A stretch of 64,000 nucleotides of DNA from Pseudoflavonifractor sp. MSJ-37 (GTDB lineage Bacteria; Bacillota; Clostridia; Oscillospirales; Oscillospiraceae), in NCBI RefSeq assembly GCF_018917965.1, contig NZ_JAHLPP010000002.1:62001-126000 (forward strand), given 5' to 3'. Of the stretch, positions 34,227 through 47,032 are shown piece by piece. Numbering within the stretch: the first letter of the stretch is position 1; the number at the start of each line of letters is the position of its first letter. Position numbers and translations under genes: made by a program. A model generated the notes under the pieces. It saw only the letters and a list, made by a program, of their open reading frames with translations. It was not told the origin of the DNA and did not search any database.

Positions 34227-34255
34227 ATTTTACCACACTAAAGCGAGACGGTCAA
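34227..34255 (-). promoter_or_regulatory. Promoter of citrate synthase
   Basis: Minus strand: TTGACC (34255-34250), 17-bp spacer, TAAAAT (34232-34227). Confidence 0.78.
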
Positions 34256-34329
34256 AGACTTTTTTCCTGCATATCCGGCGGCGGGATGCCCGTATCCCGC
34301 CGCGGAACATCCGTTTGGAGGTCCTACTG

Positions 34330-35331
34330 ATGAAACGTACGGCGGCCACGGCCCTGATCCTGCTCCTTCTCTTTTTTCTGATCCCCTTCCTGTTCCTGCG
34401 TGGGGACCCGCTCGTCTCCCTGAGCGGCGGAGCGTCCCCCACGGCCACGCCGGAGCCCACCCCGGTGCCCTCCGGCCCGCTGGACTCGGAGCGCCAGATC
34501 CGGGTCCGGATGGAGGACGGCACGGTGGAGACCATGTCCATGGGGGACTATCTCTGGGGCGTCGTGGCGGCGGAGATGCCCGCCTCCTTCCAGCCGGAGG
34601 CTCTGAAGGCCCAGGCCGTGGCCGCCCGGACCTATGCTCTGCGGAAGATGTCCCACACCACCCAGGCCCATCCGGAGGCCGACGTCTGCACCGACCACAC
34701 CTGCTGTCAGGCGTACATCGCCCCGGAACAGGCCGCCGCCAACTGGGGCGGCGACGCCGCGGGCTATACCAATAAGATCGAAGCGGCGGTGGCTCAGACC
34801 GACGGCATGGCCGCCCTCTATGACGGCCAGCTGATCGACGCGGTGTTCTTCTCCTCCGCCGCCGGGAAAACGGTGGACGCGGTGGAAGTCTGGGGCAGCT
34901 CCGTGCCCTATCTCACCGGCGTGGACTCCCCGGAGGGAGATGAAGTCCCCAACTATCGGTCCACGGTGGAGCTCTCCGCCGACGACTTCAGAGCCAAATT
35001 CTTGGAGGCATATCCCCAGGCGGACCTGACCGGAGCTCCCTCCGGGTGGTTCAGCGCGCCTCAGCGGAGCAGCTCCGGCACGGTATCCTCCATGACCGTG
35101 GGCGGCGTGACCGTCCGGGGCACCGAACTGCGGAGCCTGTTCGGCCTGCGCTCCGCCAGCTTCACGGTGTCCGTGGAAGGAGAGCGCATCGTTTTCTCCG
35201 TCACCGGCTACGGCCACGGGGTGGGCATGAGCCAATACGGCGCCAACGCTCTGGCCAGAGATGGCCGGACCTATGACGAGATTCTGAAGTGGTACTACAC
35301 CGGCATCCAGGTAGAGCCGTATCCCGGATGA
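34330..35331 (+). CDS. spoIID: Stage II sporulation protein D
   Basis: A 333-residue SpoIID/LytB-family lytic transglycosylase, anchored by an N-terminal TM helix (TALILLLLFFLIPFLFL) and acting on septal peptidoglycan during engulfment. The motifs are the catalytic-region GVVAAEMPASFQPEALKAQAVAARTYAL (key: EMP..F..EALKAQAVAARTYA), DAVFFSSAAGKT, and the C-terminal GYGHGVGMSQYGANALA. ATG 34330 has GGAGGT eight bases upstream. A strong hairpin without a U-run (34275-34304) lies before it. No sigma-E promoter could be assigned confidently. Confidence 0.93.
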   Translation: MKRTAATALILLLLFFLIPFLFLRGDPLVSLSGGASPTATPEPTPVPSGPLDSERQIRVRMEDGTVETMSMGDYLWGVVAAEMPASFQPEALKAQAVAARTYALRKMSHTTQAHPEADVCTDHTCCQAYIAPEQAAANWGGDAAGYTNKIEAAVAQTDGMAALYDGQLIDAVFFSSAAGKTVDAVEVWGSSVPYLTGVDSPEGDEVPNYRSTVELSADDFRAKFLEAYPQADLTGAPSGWFSAPQRSSSGTVSSMTVGGVTVRGTELRSLFGLRSASFTVSVEGERIVFSVTGYGHGVGMSQYGANALARDGRTYDEILKWYYTGIQVEPYPG

Positions 35332-35431
35332 TCCCCGGTGCGTTCCTGTGAAAAGATCCGTCCGGATGGGTGTTTTTTTCCGAAAGATATGCTATACTCT
35401 AAACCGATATCTCCTCAGAAAGGAGTCCCAT

Positions 35432-36299
35432 ATGCAAAAACGACGTTTCCTCCCGGCGGCCGCGGTGGTCCTGGGCGGCGCGGGCTTCCTCCTGCGCCGG
35501 TGGGAGCTCTCCACCGCCTTCGAGCCCAGTGGCCTCGTCACCCCCGGGATGCCCGCCACGATGGCGCTGACCGTCCTGTCCGTCCTGGCAGCCGTCCTGT
35601 GCGCCGCCGCCGGCTCCGCCCTGCGGAAGCAGGATCTGGGCCGCTTCGACGCTCTCTTCGCGCTGGAGGGTCGTCCGGCGCTCCTGAGCGGGCTGGTGCT
35701 GTCCGCCTTCCTCCTGCTGGCGGGCGCCGCGCTGGAGCTGGCACAGATCCCGGTGTCCTACCGGACCGCGGTGGACGTCCTCATGGCCAACGGCACCGGC
35801 AGCCCCATCCTGGCCGCCTTCCTGCCGGCGGTGCTGGCGCTCCTGAGCCTCCTGTCCGGCATCGGTATCCTGCTGGCTGCCCGGAAGCGGGCCAGAGGCC
35901 AGAGCGTGGGGCCGTACAGCGGCCTGCTCCTGGCTCCCGGCTTCCTGGGATGTCTGTGGCTGATCGCCGCCTATCAGAGCCGGGCCGGAGACCCGGTGGT
36001 CCAGGACTATCTCTATGAACTGCTGGCCATCATGTGCGTCCTGCTCTCCAGCTACTATCTGGCCAGCTTCTCCTATGAGGACGGGAAGGCCGGGCGGTGC
36101 CTGTGCTTTTCCCTGCTGGCGGTGTACTTCTCCATCACTACTCTGGCCGACGGCCACGACTGGGCCTCCATGGCCCTCTACGGCTTCGGCATCCTCTATC
36201 CCCTGACGGTATCGGTCCTGCTCCTCTCCCGGGAGGGATCGCCCCGGACCGCCCATACATCCCCTGCTGAGGAAGAACAAAAAACGGAGGGAGATCCCA

Positions 36300-36310
<11 letters not shown>
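35432..36310 (+). CDS. Hypothetical polytopic membrane protein
   Basis: A 292-residue protein I do not recognise. It has about seven or eight hydrophobic segments, for example AAAVVLGGAGFLL, ALTVLSVLAAVLCAAAG, LLSGLVLSAFLLLAGAALEL, ILAAFLPAVLALLSLLSGIGILL, LLAPGFLGCLWLIAAYQ, ELLAIMCVLLSSYYLA and LYGFGILYPLTVSVLLL. A hydrophilic acidic tail follows. It starts at ATG 35432 after AAAGGAG and overlaps the metG start by 11 bases, so it is co-transcribed with metG. TATACT at about 35393 is a plausible -10 box with only a poor -35. Layout resembles small sensor or accessory membrane proteins of Clostridia, but no function can be given. Confidence 0.7.
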
Positions 36311-38351
<2,041 letters not shown>

Positions 38352-38370
38352 ACCTCGGACGGTCAGCCTC

Positions 38371-38405
38371 AGCCCGGTCGCCTGTTTGGGCGGCCGGGCT
38401 TTTTC
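38371..38405 (+). terminator. Terminator of metG
   Basis: AGCCCGG-T-CGCC pairs with GGGCG-GCCGGGCT, followed by TTTTTC. Confidence 0.85.
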
Positions 38406-38480
38406 GCTCGGTCCTCCCTCATCCTGGGAAAAAAGTTGGAATGAGGCGGGGAAAAGCGGGCAAAAGATAAGGAGAAGCCC

Positions 38481-38509
38481 TTGCGCCGTCTCCCCTTGTG
38501 TGGTATAAT
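38481..38509 (+). promoter_or_regulatory. Promoter of the rimP-nusA-infB operon
   Basis: TTGCGC (38481-38486), 17-bp spacer, TATAAT (38504-38509), leaving a leader of about 115 bases before rimP. Confidence 0.75.
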
Positions 38510-38535
38510 CGCCATGATAGTAGTAAGTTATGGTC

Positions 38536-38564
38536 AGAGTGGGGTCCGCCCCGCTCTTCTTTTT
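38536..38564 (+). terminator. Leader terminator/attenuator before rimP
   Basis: AGAGTGGGG (38536-38544) pairs with CCCCGCTCT (38549-38557), followed by TCTTCTTTTTG. It lies between the promoter and the first gene of the nusA operon, so it is an attenuator by position. NusA-dependent autoregulation is possible but inferred. Confidence 0.65.
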
Positions 38565-38630
38565 GAAAAAAATCAGGTATGTAAATTTCTGGAGATCCCC
38601 AGACCAGGGGACTGGACAGGAGGCGTAAGC

Positions 38631-39086
38631 ATGGCAAAAGCAGCAGAAGTGGCGGCCGCTCTGGCCGCCCCGATCGCGGCGGAGCACGGGTGCTCCCTTT
38701 GGGACGTGGAGTACGTGAAGGAGGCCGGGAGCTGGTATCTCCGGGTCTATATCGACAAGGAGGGCGGCGTCTCCATCGATGACTGCGAGGCGGTCTCCCG
38801 TCCCCTGTCCGACGCGCTGGACGAGGCCGACCCCATCGAGGGTAGCTACACCCTGGAGGTGGGCTCCGCCGGGATCGACCGGGCACTCCGCAAGCCGGAG
38901 CACTTCGCCGCCTATGTGGGCAGCGAGGTCGAGGTGAAGCTCTACCGGCCGCAGGACGGCCGCAAGGAGCACGTGGGCGTCCTGGTCCGCTATGAGGACG
39001 GCGGCGTGACCATCGAGGGCCCCGCCGGCCCCGTCACCTTCGGAAAGAAAGACATCGCGCAGGTCCGCCTGTATGTGCGTTTTTAA
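38631..39086 (+). CDS. rimP: Ribosome maturation factor RimP
   Basis: A 151-residue RimP, which helps assemble the 30S subunit. The N-terminal domain has CSLWDVEYVKEAGSWYLRVYIDKEGGVSIDDCE (key: LxxVEYxxEGxxxxLRVxID), then the hallmark LEVGSAGIDRALRKPEHF and a C-terminal SH3-like domain ending AQVRLYVRF. ATG 38631 has GGAGGC six bases upstream. It is first in the operon, 14 bases before nusA. Confidence 0.94.
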   Translation: MAKAAEVAAALAAPIAAEHGCSLWDVEYVKEAGSWYLRVYIDKEGGVSIDDCEAVSRPLSDALDEADPIEGSYTLEVGSAGIDRALRKPEHFAAYVGSEVEVKLYRPQDGRKEHVGVLVRYEDGGVTIEGPAGPVTFGKKDIAQVRLYVRF

Positions 39087-39100
39087 AGGAGTCGAAGAGG

Positions 39101-40348
39101 ATGGCCGCTAGAAAGAATGCAAAGGGCAAAGCCCAGAAGAGCAACGAGCTGGATACCGCGGAGTTCTTCACCGCGATCCATATGATCGAAGAGGAGAAGG
39201 GGATCCCCAGCTCCTATATGATCGACAAGATCGGCCAGGCGCTGGTCACCGCCTACAAGCGGGACCACGAGGGTGCCGGTGACAACATCACGGTGGAGGC
39301 CAATGAGGAGCTTGGCACCGTCCGGATGTTCATCAAGAAGGATGTCGTGGAGGTCGTGGACGATCCCTCCACTGAGATGAGCCTCGAGGAGGCCCGGGCG
39401 GCCCTGCCCCGCGCCCAGCTGGGCGACGTGCTCCGCATCGAGATCAAGCCCCGAAACTTTGGCCGCATCGCCGCCCAGACCGCCCGTCAGGTGATCATCC
39501 AGGGCATGCGCGAAGCCGAGCGCGGCATGATCTACGACGAGTTCAACTCCAAGGAGCATGAGATCCTCACCGGTCTCGTCACCCGGATCGACCCCCGCTC
39601 CGGAGCCGCTTCCCTGCGGATCGGCTCCGGCAACGAGAGCACCGAGGCCTATCTGGCCGCCAGCGAGCAGGTCAAGGGCGAGGAGATCGCCGAGGGCATG
39701 CGTCTGCGGGTGTATGTGGTGGAGGTCCGCCGCTCCACCAAGGGCCCCCAGGTCCTGGTCTCCCGCACCCATCCCGGTCTGGTCAAGCGCCTGTTCGAGA
39801 TGGAGGTCCCCGAGATCTACGACGGCACCGTGGAGATCCGCTCCATCGCCCGCGAGGCCGGCTCCCGCACCAAGCTGGCGGTCTGGTCCGGCGACCCCGA
39901 GGTGGACGCCATCGGCGCCTGCGTGGGTCCCCGCGGCCAGCGCGTGGGCAACATCGTGGAGGAGCTGGGCGGCGAGAAGGTGGACATCGTCAAGTACAGC
40001 GACGACACCGCCGAGTACATCGCCGCGGCTCTCTCTCCCGCCACCGTGATCAGCGTCACTACGCTGGACGACGGCAAGAGCTGCCGCGTGGTGGTGCCCG
40101 ACGACCAGCTCTCTCTGGCCATCGGCAAGGAAGGCCAGAACGCTCGCCTTGCCGCCAAGCTCACCGGCTGCAAGATCGACATCAAGCCCGAGAGCGCCCC
40201 CGTGGAGGAGGAGCCCGAGGCCCCCGCCGCCGAGACGGAGGAGGTCTCCGAGGTCCCTGCCGCCGAGGCGGAGTGCGCTCCCGCGGAAGAGGCGGAGGAG
40301 ACTGCCGCTGAGGAGGCCCCCGCGGCCGCCGACAGCGACGCCCAGTGA
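39101..40348 (+). CDS. nusA: Transcription termination/antitermination factor NusA
   Basis: A 415-residue NusA: N-terminal RNAP-binding domain ([33 protein letters not shown]), an S1 domain ([18 protein letters not shown]) and two KH domains ([46 protein letters not shown]). After the KH domains comes an acidic Ala/Glu-rich tail of about 50 residues instead of the AR repeats of E. coli. AAAGGAG precedes the ATG. The gene sits in the conserved rimP-nusA-rnpM order. Confidence 0.96.
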   Translation: MAARKNAKGKAQKSNELDTAEFFTAIHMIEEEKGIPSSYMIDKIGQALVTAYKRDHEGAGDNITVEANEELGTVRMFIKKDVVEVVDDPSTEMSLEEARAALPRAQLGDVLRIEIKPRNFGRIAAQTARQVIIQGMREAERGMIYDEFNSKEHEILTGLVTRIDPRSGAASLRIGSGNESTEAYLAASEQVKGEEIAEGMRLRVYVVEVRRSTKGPQVLVSRTHPGLVKRLFEMEVPEIYDGTVEIRSIAREAGSRTKLAVWSGDPEVDAIGACVGPRGQRVGNIVEELGGEKVDIVKYSDDTAEYIAAALSPATVISVTTLDDGKSCRVVVPDDQLSLAIGKEGQNARLAAKLTGCKIDIKPESAPVEEEPEAPAAETEEVSEVPAAEAECAPAEEAEETAAEEAPAAADSDAQ

Positions 40349-40382
40349 CCGTCCCATCATTCGGAAGGGGAGGGACATCATC

Positions 40383-40661
40383 ATGCCGAAGAAGATCCCC
40401 ATGCGCCAGTGCCTCGGCTGCCGTGAGATGAAGCCCAAGCGTGAGCTCATCCGGGCAGTCCGCTCTCCGGAAGGGGAGATCTCGCTGGATTTCAAGGGAA
40501 AGAAGCCGGGCCGGGGCGCCTATCTCTGCCCCGATCCGGCCTGTCTGGCCAGGGCCCGGAAGTCCCGGGCCCTGGAGCGGGCCTTCTCCGCCCAGATCCC
40601 CGATGAGGTCTGGGCCGGACTGGAGGCGCAGATGCAGGAGGCGCCGAAGGAACATGGATAA
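40383..40661 (+). CDS. rnpM: RNase P modulator RnpM / YlxR (DUF448)
   Basis: A 92-residue YlxR-family RNA-binding protein: [21 protein letters not shown], then the conserved [18 protein letters not shown] with a Cys pair, and a basic C-terminus. YlxR has been described as binding RNase P RNA and modulating it in B. subtilis. ATG 40383 follows GGGAGGG. It overlaps the next gene by eight bases. Confidence 0.92.
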   Translation: MPKKIPMRQCLGCREMKPKRELIRAVRSPEGEISLDFKGKKPGRGAYLCPDPACLARARKSRALERAFSAQIPDEVWAGLEAQMQEAPKEHG

Positions 40662-41166
40662 CGTCCTGCGTCTCACCGGGCTGGCCCGGAAGGCCGGCCG
40701 CCTGGCGGTGGGCGAGGAGCCGGTGGGCGAGGCCGCCCGCTCCCGCACCGCCAAACTGATCCTGGTGGCCGCTGACGCGGCGGAGAACACCCTCCGCCGG
40801 GCCCAGCGCTTCGCCGCCAACGGGGACGCGCCCATCCTGCCCGTCCCCTTCACGAAGGCAGAGCTGGGCGGGGCTGTGGGCCGTCCGACCTGCGCCATGC
40901 TGGCCTTCACCGACGTGGGGCTGGCCTCCGCCGCGGCGGAGAAGCTCTCCGGGCAGGACCCGGAGCGGTACGGCTCTGTGGCTGAGGCCTTGAAGGAGCG
41001 GGCCCGCACCGCTCTGGCCCGTCAAAAGGCGGAGCGCACTCAGGAGAAGAAGCGCCGTGCCGCCCATCGCCGGCCTCTGGCCGCGCCCAAGAACGGCCCT
41101 CCGGTCCCCGGGAAGTCCCGGAAGAAGAACGGCTCCCGGAAGCCGTCCCGCCGCCATGAAGCATAG
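40654..41166 (+). CDS. rplGB: L7Ae-family K-turn RNA-binding protein (YlxQ-like)
   Basis: About 170 residues. The first 100 are the L7Ae/L30e domain ([42 protein letters not shown], key: GLAxRAGxxxxGxxxV), the K-turn binding fold of YlxQ. The remainder is a long Lys/Arg-rich tail absent from B. subtilis YlxQ, probably extra RNA-binding surface. ATG 40654 has AAGGA directly upstream, inside the end of rnpM. It is in the normal operon position before infB. Confidence 0.88.
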   Translation: MDNVLRLTGLARKAGRLAVGEEPVGEAARSRTAKLILVAADAAENTLRRAQRFAANGDAPILPVPFTKAELGGAVGRPTCAMLAFTDVGLASAAAEKLSGQDPERYGSVAEALKERARTALARQKAERTQEKKRRAAHRRPLAAPKNGPPVPGKSRKKNGSRKPSRRHEA

Positions 41167-41291
41167 AGGCGGCGGAAGGATATATCGCAACGACAACGAC
41201 GGACTTGTTCCAATCAGAAAGCATAGCGGGAGACTCCACCGCGCCGCTGTGTTTTCTCGTTGGTTCAAGTCCCATAGTGGAGGTGGCTTAT

Positions 41292-43658
<2,367 letters not shown>

Positions 43659-43696
43659 TCTCCTCCGGCATCCCGAATATCCTGAGACCCCAAAGA

Positions 43697-43727
43697 GCAG
43701 GGCGGGCGTTTTCGCCCGCCCTGCTTT
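43697..43727 (+). other. Intercistronic hairpin between infB and rbfA
   Basis: AGCAGGGCGGGCG pairs with CGCCCGCCCTGCT around a TTTT loop, followed only by TTGCC. It may be a partial terminator or a stability element inside the operon. Confidence 0.6.
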
Positions 43728-43792
43728 GCCGTCGGGGGACGGGGACTCCCCTCATATTCCAACTTTCACCATCCCTTTCAAGGAGGAACGAT

Positions 43793-44191
43793 ATGGCAAG
43801 CAATCGGATCGGTCGCATCAATGAGGAGATCCAGCGGGAGCTGGCCTCCCTGATCCGCACCGTCAAGGACCCCCGGGTCCACGGTCTGGTGTCCATCACC
43901 GCGGTGGAGACCACCCCGGACCTGCGCTTTTCCAAGGTCTACGTCAGCGTGCTGGACCGGAGCGATGTGAAAGAGGTCGTCAAGGGCCTCAAGTCTGCCG
44001 CCGGCTATCTGCGTCGGGAGCTGGGCTCCGCCCTGAAGCTCCGCTATACCCCGGAGCTCCAGTTCGTGGAGGACGACTCCATCGGCCAGGGCGCCCACAT
44101 CCTGTCCATGCTCCGGGACCCCTCTGTGGTCAAGCCCGCCAACCCCGCCAACGCCCACATCCATCTGGACGAAGAGGACGATGAGGAGTGA
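43793..44191 (+). CDS. rbfA: Ribosome-binding factor A
   Basis: A 132-residue RbfA, a single-KH-fold 30S maturation factor. It has RIGRINEEIQRELASLIRTVKDPRV, VSITAVETTPDLRFSKVYVSVL and LRRELGSALKLRYTPELQFVEDDSI, then an acidic C-terminus (EEDDEE). AAGGAGGAACG precedes ATG 43793; the longer frame overlaps infB. It is directly followed by nrnA. Confidence 0.95.
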   Translation: MASNRIGRINEEIQRELASLIRTVKDPRVHGLVSITAVETTPDLRFSKVYVSVLDRSDVKEVVKGLKSAAGYLRRELGSALKLRYTPELQFVEDDSIGQGAHILSMLRDPSVVKPANPANAHIHLDEEDDEE

Positions 44192-44196
44192 GCGCT

Positions 44197-45147
44197 ATGA
44201 CCTATCAGGAAGCCGCCCGCTGGCTGTGCGGGCACGATCAGTATCTCATCCTCACCCATAAGAGCCCGGACGGGGATACCATCGGCTGCGCCGCCGCCCT
44301 GTGTCTGGGTCTGCGGGCCCTGGGCAAGACCGCCTGGATCTGCTCCGGGGCGGGGGAGACGCCCCTCTTCACGCCCTATCTGGAGGGCTGTGTGGCTCCG
44401 GAGGGCTATGTCCCCGAGACCGTAGTGTCCGTGGATATCGCCGCCCGGTCCCTCTTCACCCCTGATGGGAAGAAGTGGCTGGAGCGGGGCATCGATCTGG
44501 CCATCGACCACCATCCATCTCAGGAGTTCTTCGCCGCCGAGACCTGTCTGGATGCCGGACGGGCCGCCTGCGGCGAGCTGGTCCTGGACATCCTCAAGGA
44601 GCTGGGGCCCGTGACGAAGGAGATAGCCGTCCCTCTGTATGTGGCCATCTCCACCGACTGCGGGTGCTTCCAGTACGGCAACACCACCGCCGCCACCCAC
44701 CGGGCCGCTGCTGAGCTCTTCGAGACCGGCATCGACGCCACGGCCCTGAACAAGCGCCACTTCCGCACCAAGACCTGGCCCCGCCTCCAGGTGGAGCGCC
44801 TCATCGTGGAGCGGATGCACCGGTATGACGACGGCAAGACCGCCGTCGCCCCGATCTCCCAGGACCTGCTGACCGAGGCCGGCGCACAGGAGCGGGACAT
44901 GGAGGACATCGCCGCATTCCTGGGCCAGATCGAAGGGGTAGAGACCTCTGTGACCATCCGGGAGAAGCCGGACGGCTGCAAGCTCTCCGTCCGCACCGCG
45001 CCCGGCCTGGACGCCAGCCGCGTCTGCGCCCTGCTGGGCGGCGGCGGACACGCCGCCGCCGCCGGCGGCTTCCTAGCCGGGGCCAGCCTGGAGCAGGCCG
45101 AGCAGGCCGTCCTGGACGCCATCCGGCAGGTGCGGACCCATGGCTAA
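44197..45147 (+). CDS. nrnA: Bifunctional oligoribonuclease / pAp phosphatase (DHH family)
   Basis: About 316 residues, the NrnA type of DHH/DHHA1 phosphoesterase that degrades nanoRNA and 3'-phosphoadenosine 5'-phosphate. The motifs are the metal site THKSPDGDTIGCAAAL, VSVDIAA, the DHH signature in AIDHHPSQEFFA, and the DHHA1 GGGGHAAAAGG near the C-terminus. I prefer ATG 44197 with GAGGAG eight bases upstream; a GTG at 44188 overlapping the rbfA stop is the alternative. It overlaps truB by eight bases. Confidence 0.92.
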   Translation: MTYQEAARWLCGHDQYLILTHKSPDGDTIGCAAALCLGLRALGKTAWICSGAGETPLFTPYLEGCVAPEGYVPETVVSVDIAARSLFTPDGKKWLERGIDLAIDHHPSQEFFAAETCLDAGRAACGELVLDILKELGPVTKEIAVPLYVAISTDCGCFQYGNTTAATHRAAAELFETGIDATALNKRHFRTKTWPRLQVERLIVERMHRYDDGKTAVAPISQDLLTEAGAQERDMEDIAAFLGQIEGVETSVTIREKPDGCKLSVRTAPGLDASRVCALLGGGGHAAAAGGFLAGASLEQAEQAVLDAIRQVRTHG

Positions 45148-46015
45148 CGGCATCATCATCATCGACAAGCCCCAGGACTGGACCAGCCACGACGTAGTGG
45201 CCAAGTGCCGCCGCTTCTTCCACGAGCGGCGGATCGGCCATGCCGGGACCCTGGACCCCATGGCCACCGGCGTCCTGCCCGTGTTCGTGGGCCGGGCCAC
45301 CCGGGCGGTGGAGTTCGCCTCCGAGTCTGAGAAAGAGTATATCGCCGGCCTGCGGCTGGGGGTCGTCACCAACACCCAGGACATCACCGGCAGTGTGCTG
45401 GAGGAACGTCCCGTGGAGGTGGACCGGGCCGCTCTGGAGGCCGCTCTGGAGGACTTCCGTGGAGATATCCTCCAGGTGCCGCCCATGTACTCCGCCCTGA
45501 AGGTCAAGGGCCAGAAGCTCTATGAGCTGGCCCGGAAGGGGGTGGAGGTGGAGCGGAAGCCCCGTCCGGTCACCATCCACCGCCTGACGGTGGAACATCA
45601 GGAGGGGCCCGCCGACTTCATCCTCCGGGTCCGGTGTTCCAAGGGGACCTATGTGCGCACCCTCTGCCACGACATCGGCGCGGCTCTGGGGTGCGGCGGG
45701 ACCATGTATTCCCTGCGGCGGAGCATGGCCTGCGGCTTCTCTCTGGCCGACTCCGTGTCCATGGAGGTCCTGGCCGCCGCCGCGGAGGTGGGAGAAGCCG
45801 CGTCCCTCCTGCGGCCGGTGGACCGCTACTTTTCCACCTATCCAGCCCTGACGGTGGACGAACGCCGGACCCGCTCCGCCAAGAACGGCGCCTCCTTCCC
45901 TCTGGATGGGGCGGACGGCGTCTACCGGGTCTATAGTCCTGACGGAGAGTTCCTCCTGCTGGGGGAGCGGAAAGAGGGCCGTATGACGGCTATCAAGAGC
46001 TTTTACGAGGTGTGA
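45140..46015 (+). CDS. truB: tRNA pseudouridine(55) synthase
   Basis: A 291-residue TruB. The N-terminal NGIIIIDKPQDWTSHDVV and the catalytic Asp39 in GHAGTLDPMATGVLPV are diagnostic. Then come FASESEKEYIAGLRLG, QVPPMYSALKVKGQKLYELARKG and VRCSKGTYVRTLCHDIG (U55-pocket region). The C-terminal segment with TVDERRTRSAKNGASF corresponds to a short PUA-like tail. It starts inside the end of nrnA. Confidence 0.95.
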   Translation: MANGIIIIDKPQDWTSHDVVAKCRRFFHERRIGHAGTLDPMATGVLPVFVGRATRAVEFASESEKEYIAGLRLGVVTNTQDITGSVLEERPVEVDRAALEAALEDFRGDILQVPPMYSALKVKGQKLYELARKGVEVERKPRPVTIHRLTVEHQEGPADFILRVRCSKGTYVRTLCHDIGAALGCGGTMYSLRRSMACGFSLADSVSMEVLAAAAEVGEAASLLRPVDRYFSTYPALTVDERRTRSAKNGASFPLDGADGVYRVYSPDGEFLLLGERKEGRMTAIKSFYEV

Positions 46016-46019
46016 GACA

Positions 46020-46940
46020 GTGGAAGATATGACGACGAAACGGGTCATCGCCCTGGGCTTCTTCGACGGGGTCCACCGGGGCCACGGGGCGCTCCTGCGC
46101 CGGGTGGGAGAGAAGGCGCGGGAGCTTGGGGCCGTGCCCTCCGCCGTGACCTATGATACCCATCCCTCCGATCTGATCCTGCACACGCCCACGCCCCTCC
46201 TCAGTTCCCCCTTCGACCGGGCCGACCTGATGCGGCGGTACTACGGCATCCGGGATGTGATCATCGCCCACTTCGATGACCGGATGATGCATATGCCCTG
46301 GCAGGAGTTCCTCACCGACTATCTGATCGGTGAGCTGGGGGCCGTCTATCTGGTGGCAGGCCACGACTTCCACTTCGGCTACCGGGGGGAGGGGGATCCC
46401 CAGAAGCTCCAGACGGCCTGCGCCCAGCTCGGACTGGGTTGTGACATCATCCCCAAGGTGGAGCAGGATGGGATCACCATCTCGTCTACCTATATCCGCA
46501 CGCTGGTGGCGCAGGGGGAGATGGAGCGGGCCAACGAGTTCCTGGGCCATCCCCATACCCTGAGCAACACCGTGGCCCACGGGAAGCATCTGGGCACCAC
46601 CCTTGGCTTCCCCACGGTGAACCTCCAGATCCCCTCCGGAGTGCTGATCCCCGCCCACGGGGTCTATGCCTGCAAGGTCTGCTTCTCCGACGGCACGGAG
46701 CGCATGGCCGTGACCAACGTAGGCACCCGCCCCACCGTAGACGATGGGGACCGGGTGAACGTAGAGGGCTTCATCCTGGATTTCCACGGGGATCTGTACG
46801 GCCAGACCGTGCGCATGGAGTTCTACAAGCGGCTCCGGGGGGAACAGCGCTTCCCCTCGCTGGAGGCCCTGCGGGACGAAGTCCTGCGCAACGCCGACCA
46901 GACCCGCGCCTGGTTCGCCCGACAGGGGCAGACGCCCTGA
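46020..46940 (+). CDS. ribF: Bifunctional riboflavin kinase / FAD synthetase
   Basis: About 306 residues. The N-terminal FMN adenylyltransferase has IALGFFDGVHRGHGALL (HxGH-like), VAGHDFHFGYRGEGD and ISSTYIRTLVAQGEM. The C-terminal riboflavin kinase has GKHLGTTLGFPTVNL (key: GxxLGFPTxN), HGVYACKV, NVGTRPTV and FILDFHGDLYG. GTG 46020 has GAGGTG seven bases upstream and is preferred; ATG 46029 in the same frame is possible. No FMN riboswitch is present, consistent with its place at the end of the translation operon. Confidence 0.94.
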   Translation: MEDMTTKRVIALGFFDGVHRGHGALLRRVGEKARELGAVPSAVTYDTHPSDLILHTPTPLLSSPFDRADLMRRYYGIRDVIIAHFDDRMMHMPWQEFLTDYLIGELGAVYLVAGHDFHFGYRGEGDPQKLQTACAQLGLGCDIIPKVEQDGITISSTYIRTLVAQGEMERANEFLGHPHTLSNTVAHGKHLGTTLGFPTVNLQIPSGVLIPAHGVYACKVCFSDGTERMAVTNVGTRPTVDDGDRVNVEGFILDFHGDLYGQTVRMEFYKRLRGEQRFPSLEALRDEVLRNADQTRAWFARQGQTP

Positions 46941-46952
46941 GGCAAAAAAGAT

Positions 46953-46993
46953 ACCGCAGTCCGGAGCGTACGCTCGGACTGCGGTCGTTTTTT
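46953..46993 (+). terminator. Bidirectional terminator after ribF
   Basis: ACCGCAGTCCG pairs with CGGACTGCGGT around the palindrome GAGCGTACGCTC, with CGTTTTTT after it; the minus strand also has TCTTTTTT. It serves both ribF and the convergent kinase-like gene. Confidence 0.9.
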
Positions 46994-47032
46994 ACACAGA
47001 ACGATATCCCAACACGCGCCGCCGGGCCCGCC

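Noticed and set aside
41258-41285. tRNA-like T-arm GGTTCAAGTCC before infB
   Set aside because: The flanking bases do not form a T-stem, and no acceptor, D or anticodon arms or CCA end fit around it.
46941-47032. Possible FMN riboswitch near ribF
   Set aside because: Only a bidirectional terminator is present; none of the conserved FMN-aptamer segments is seen on either side of ribF.
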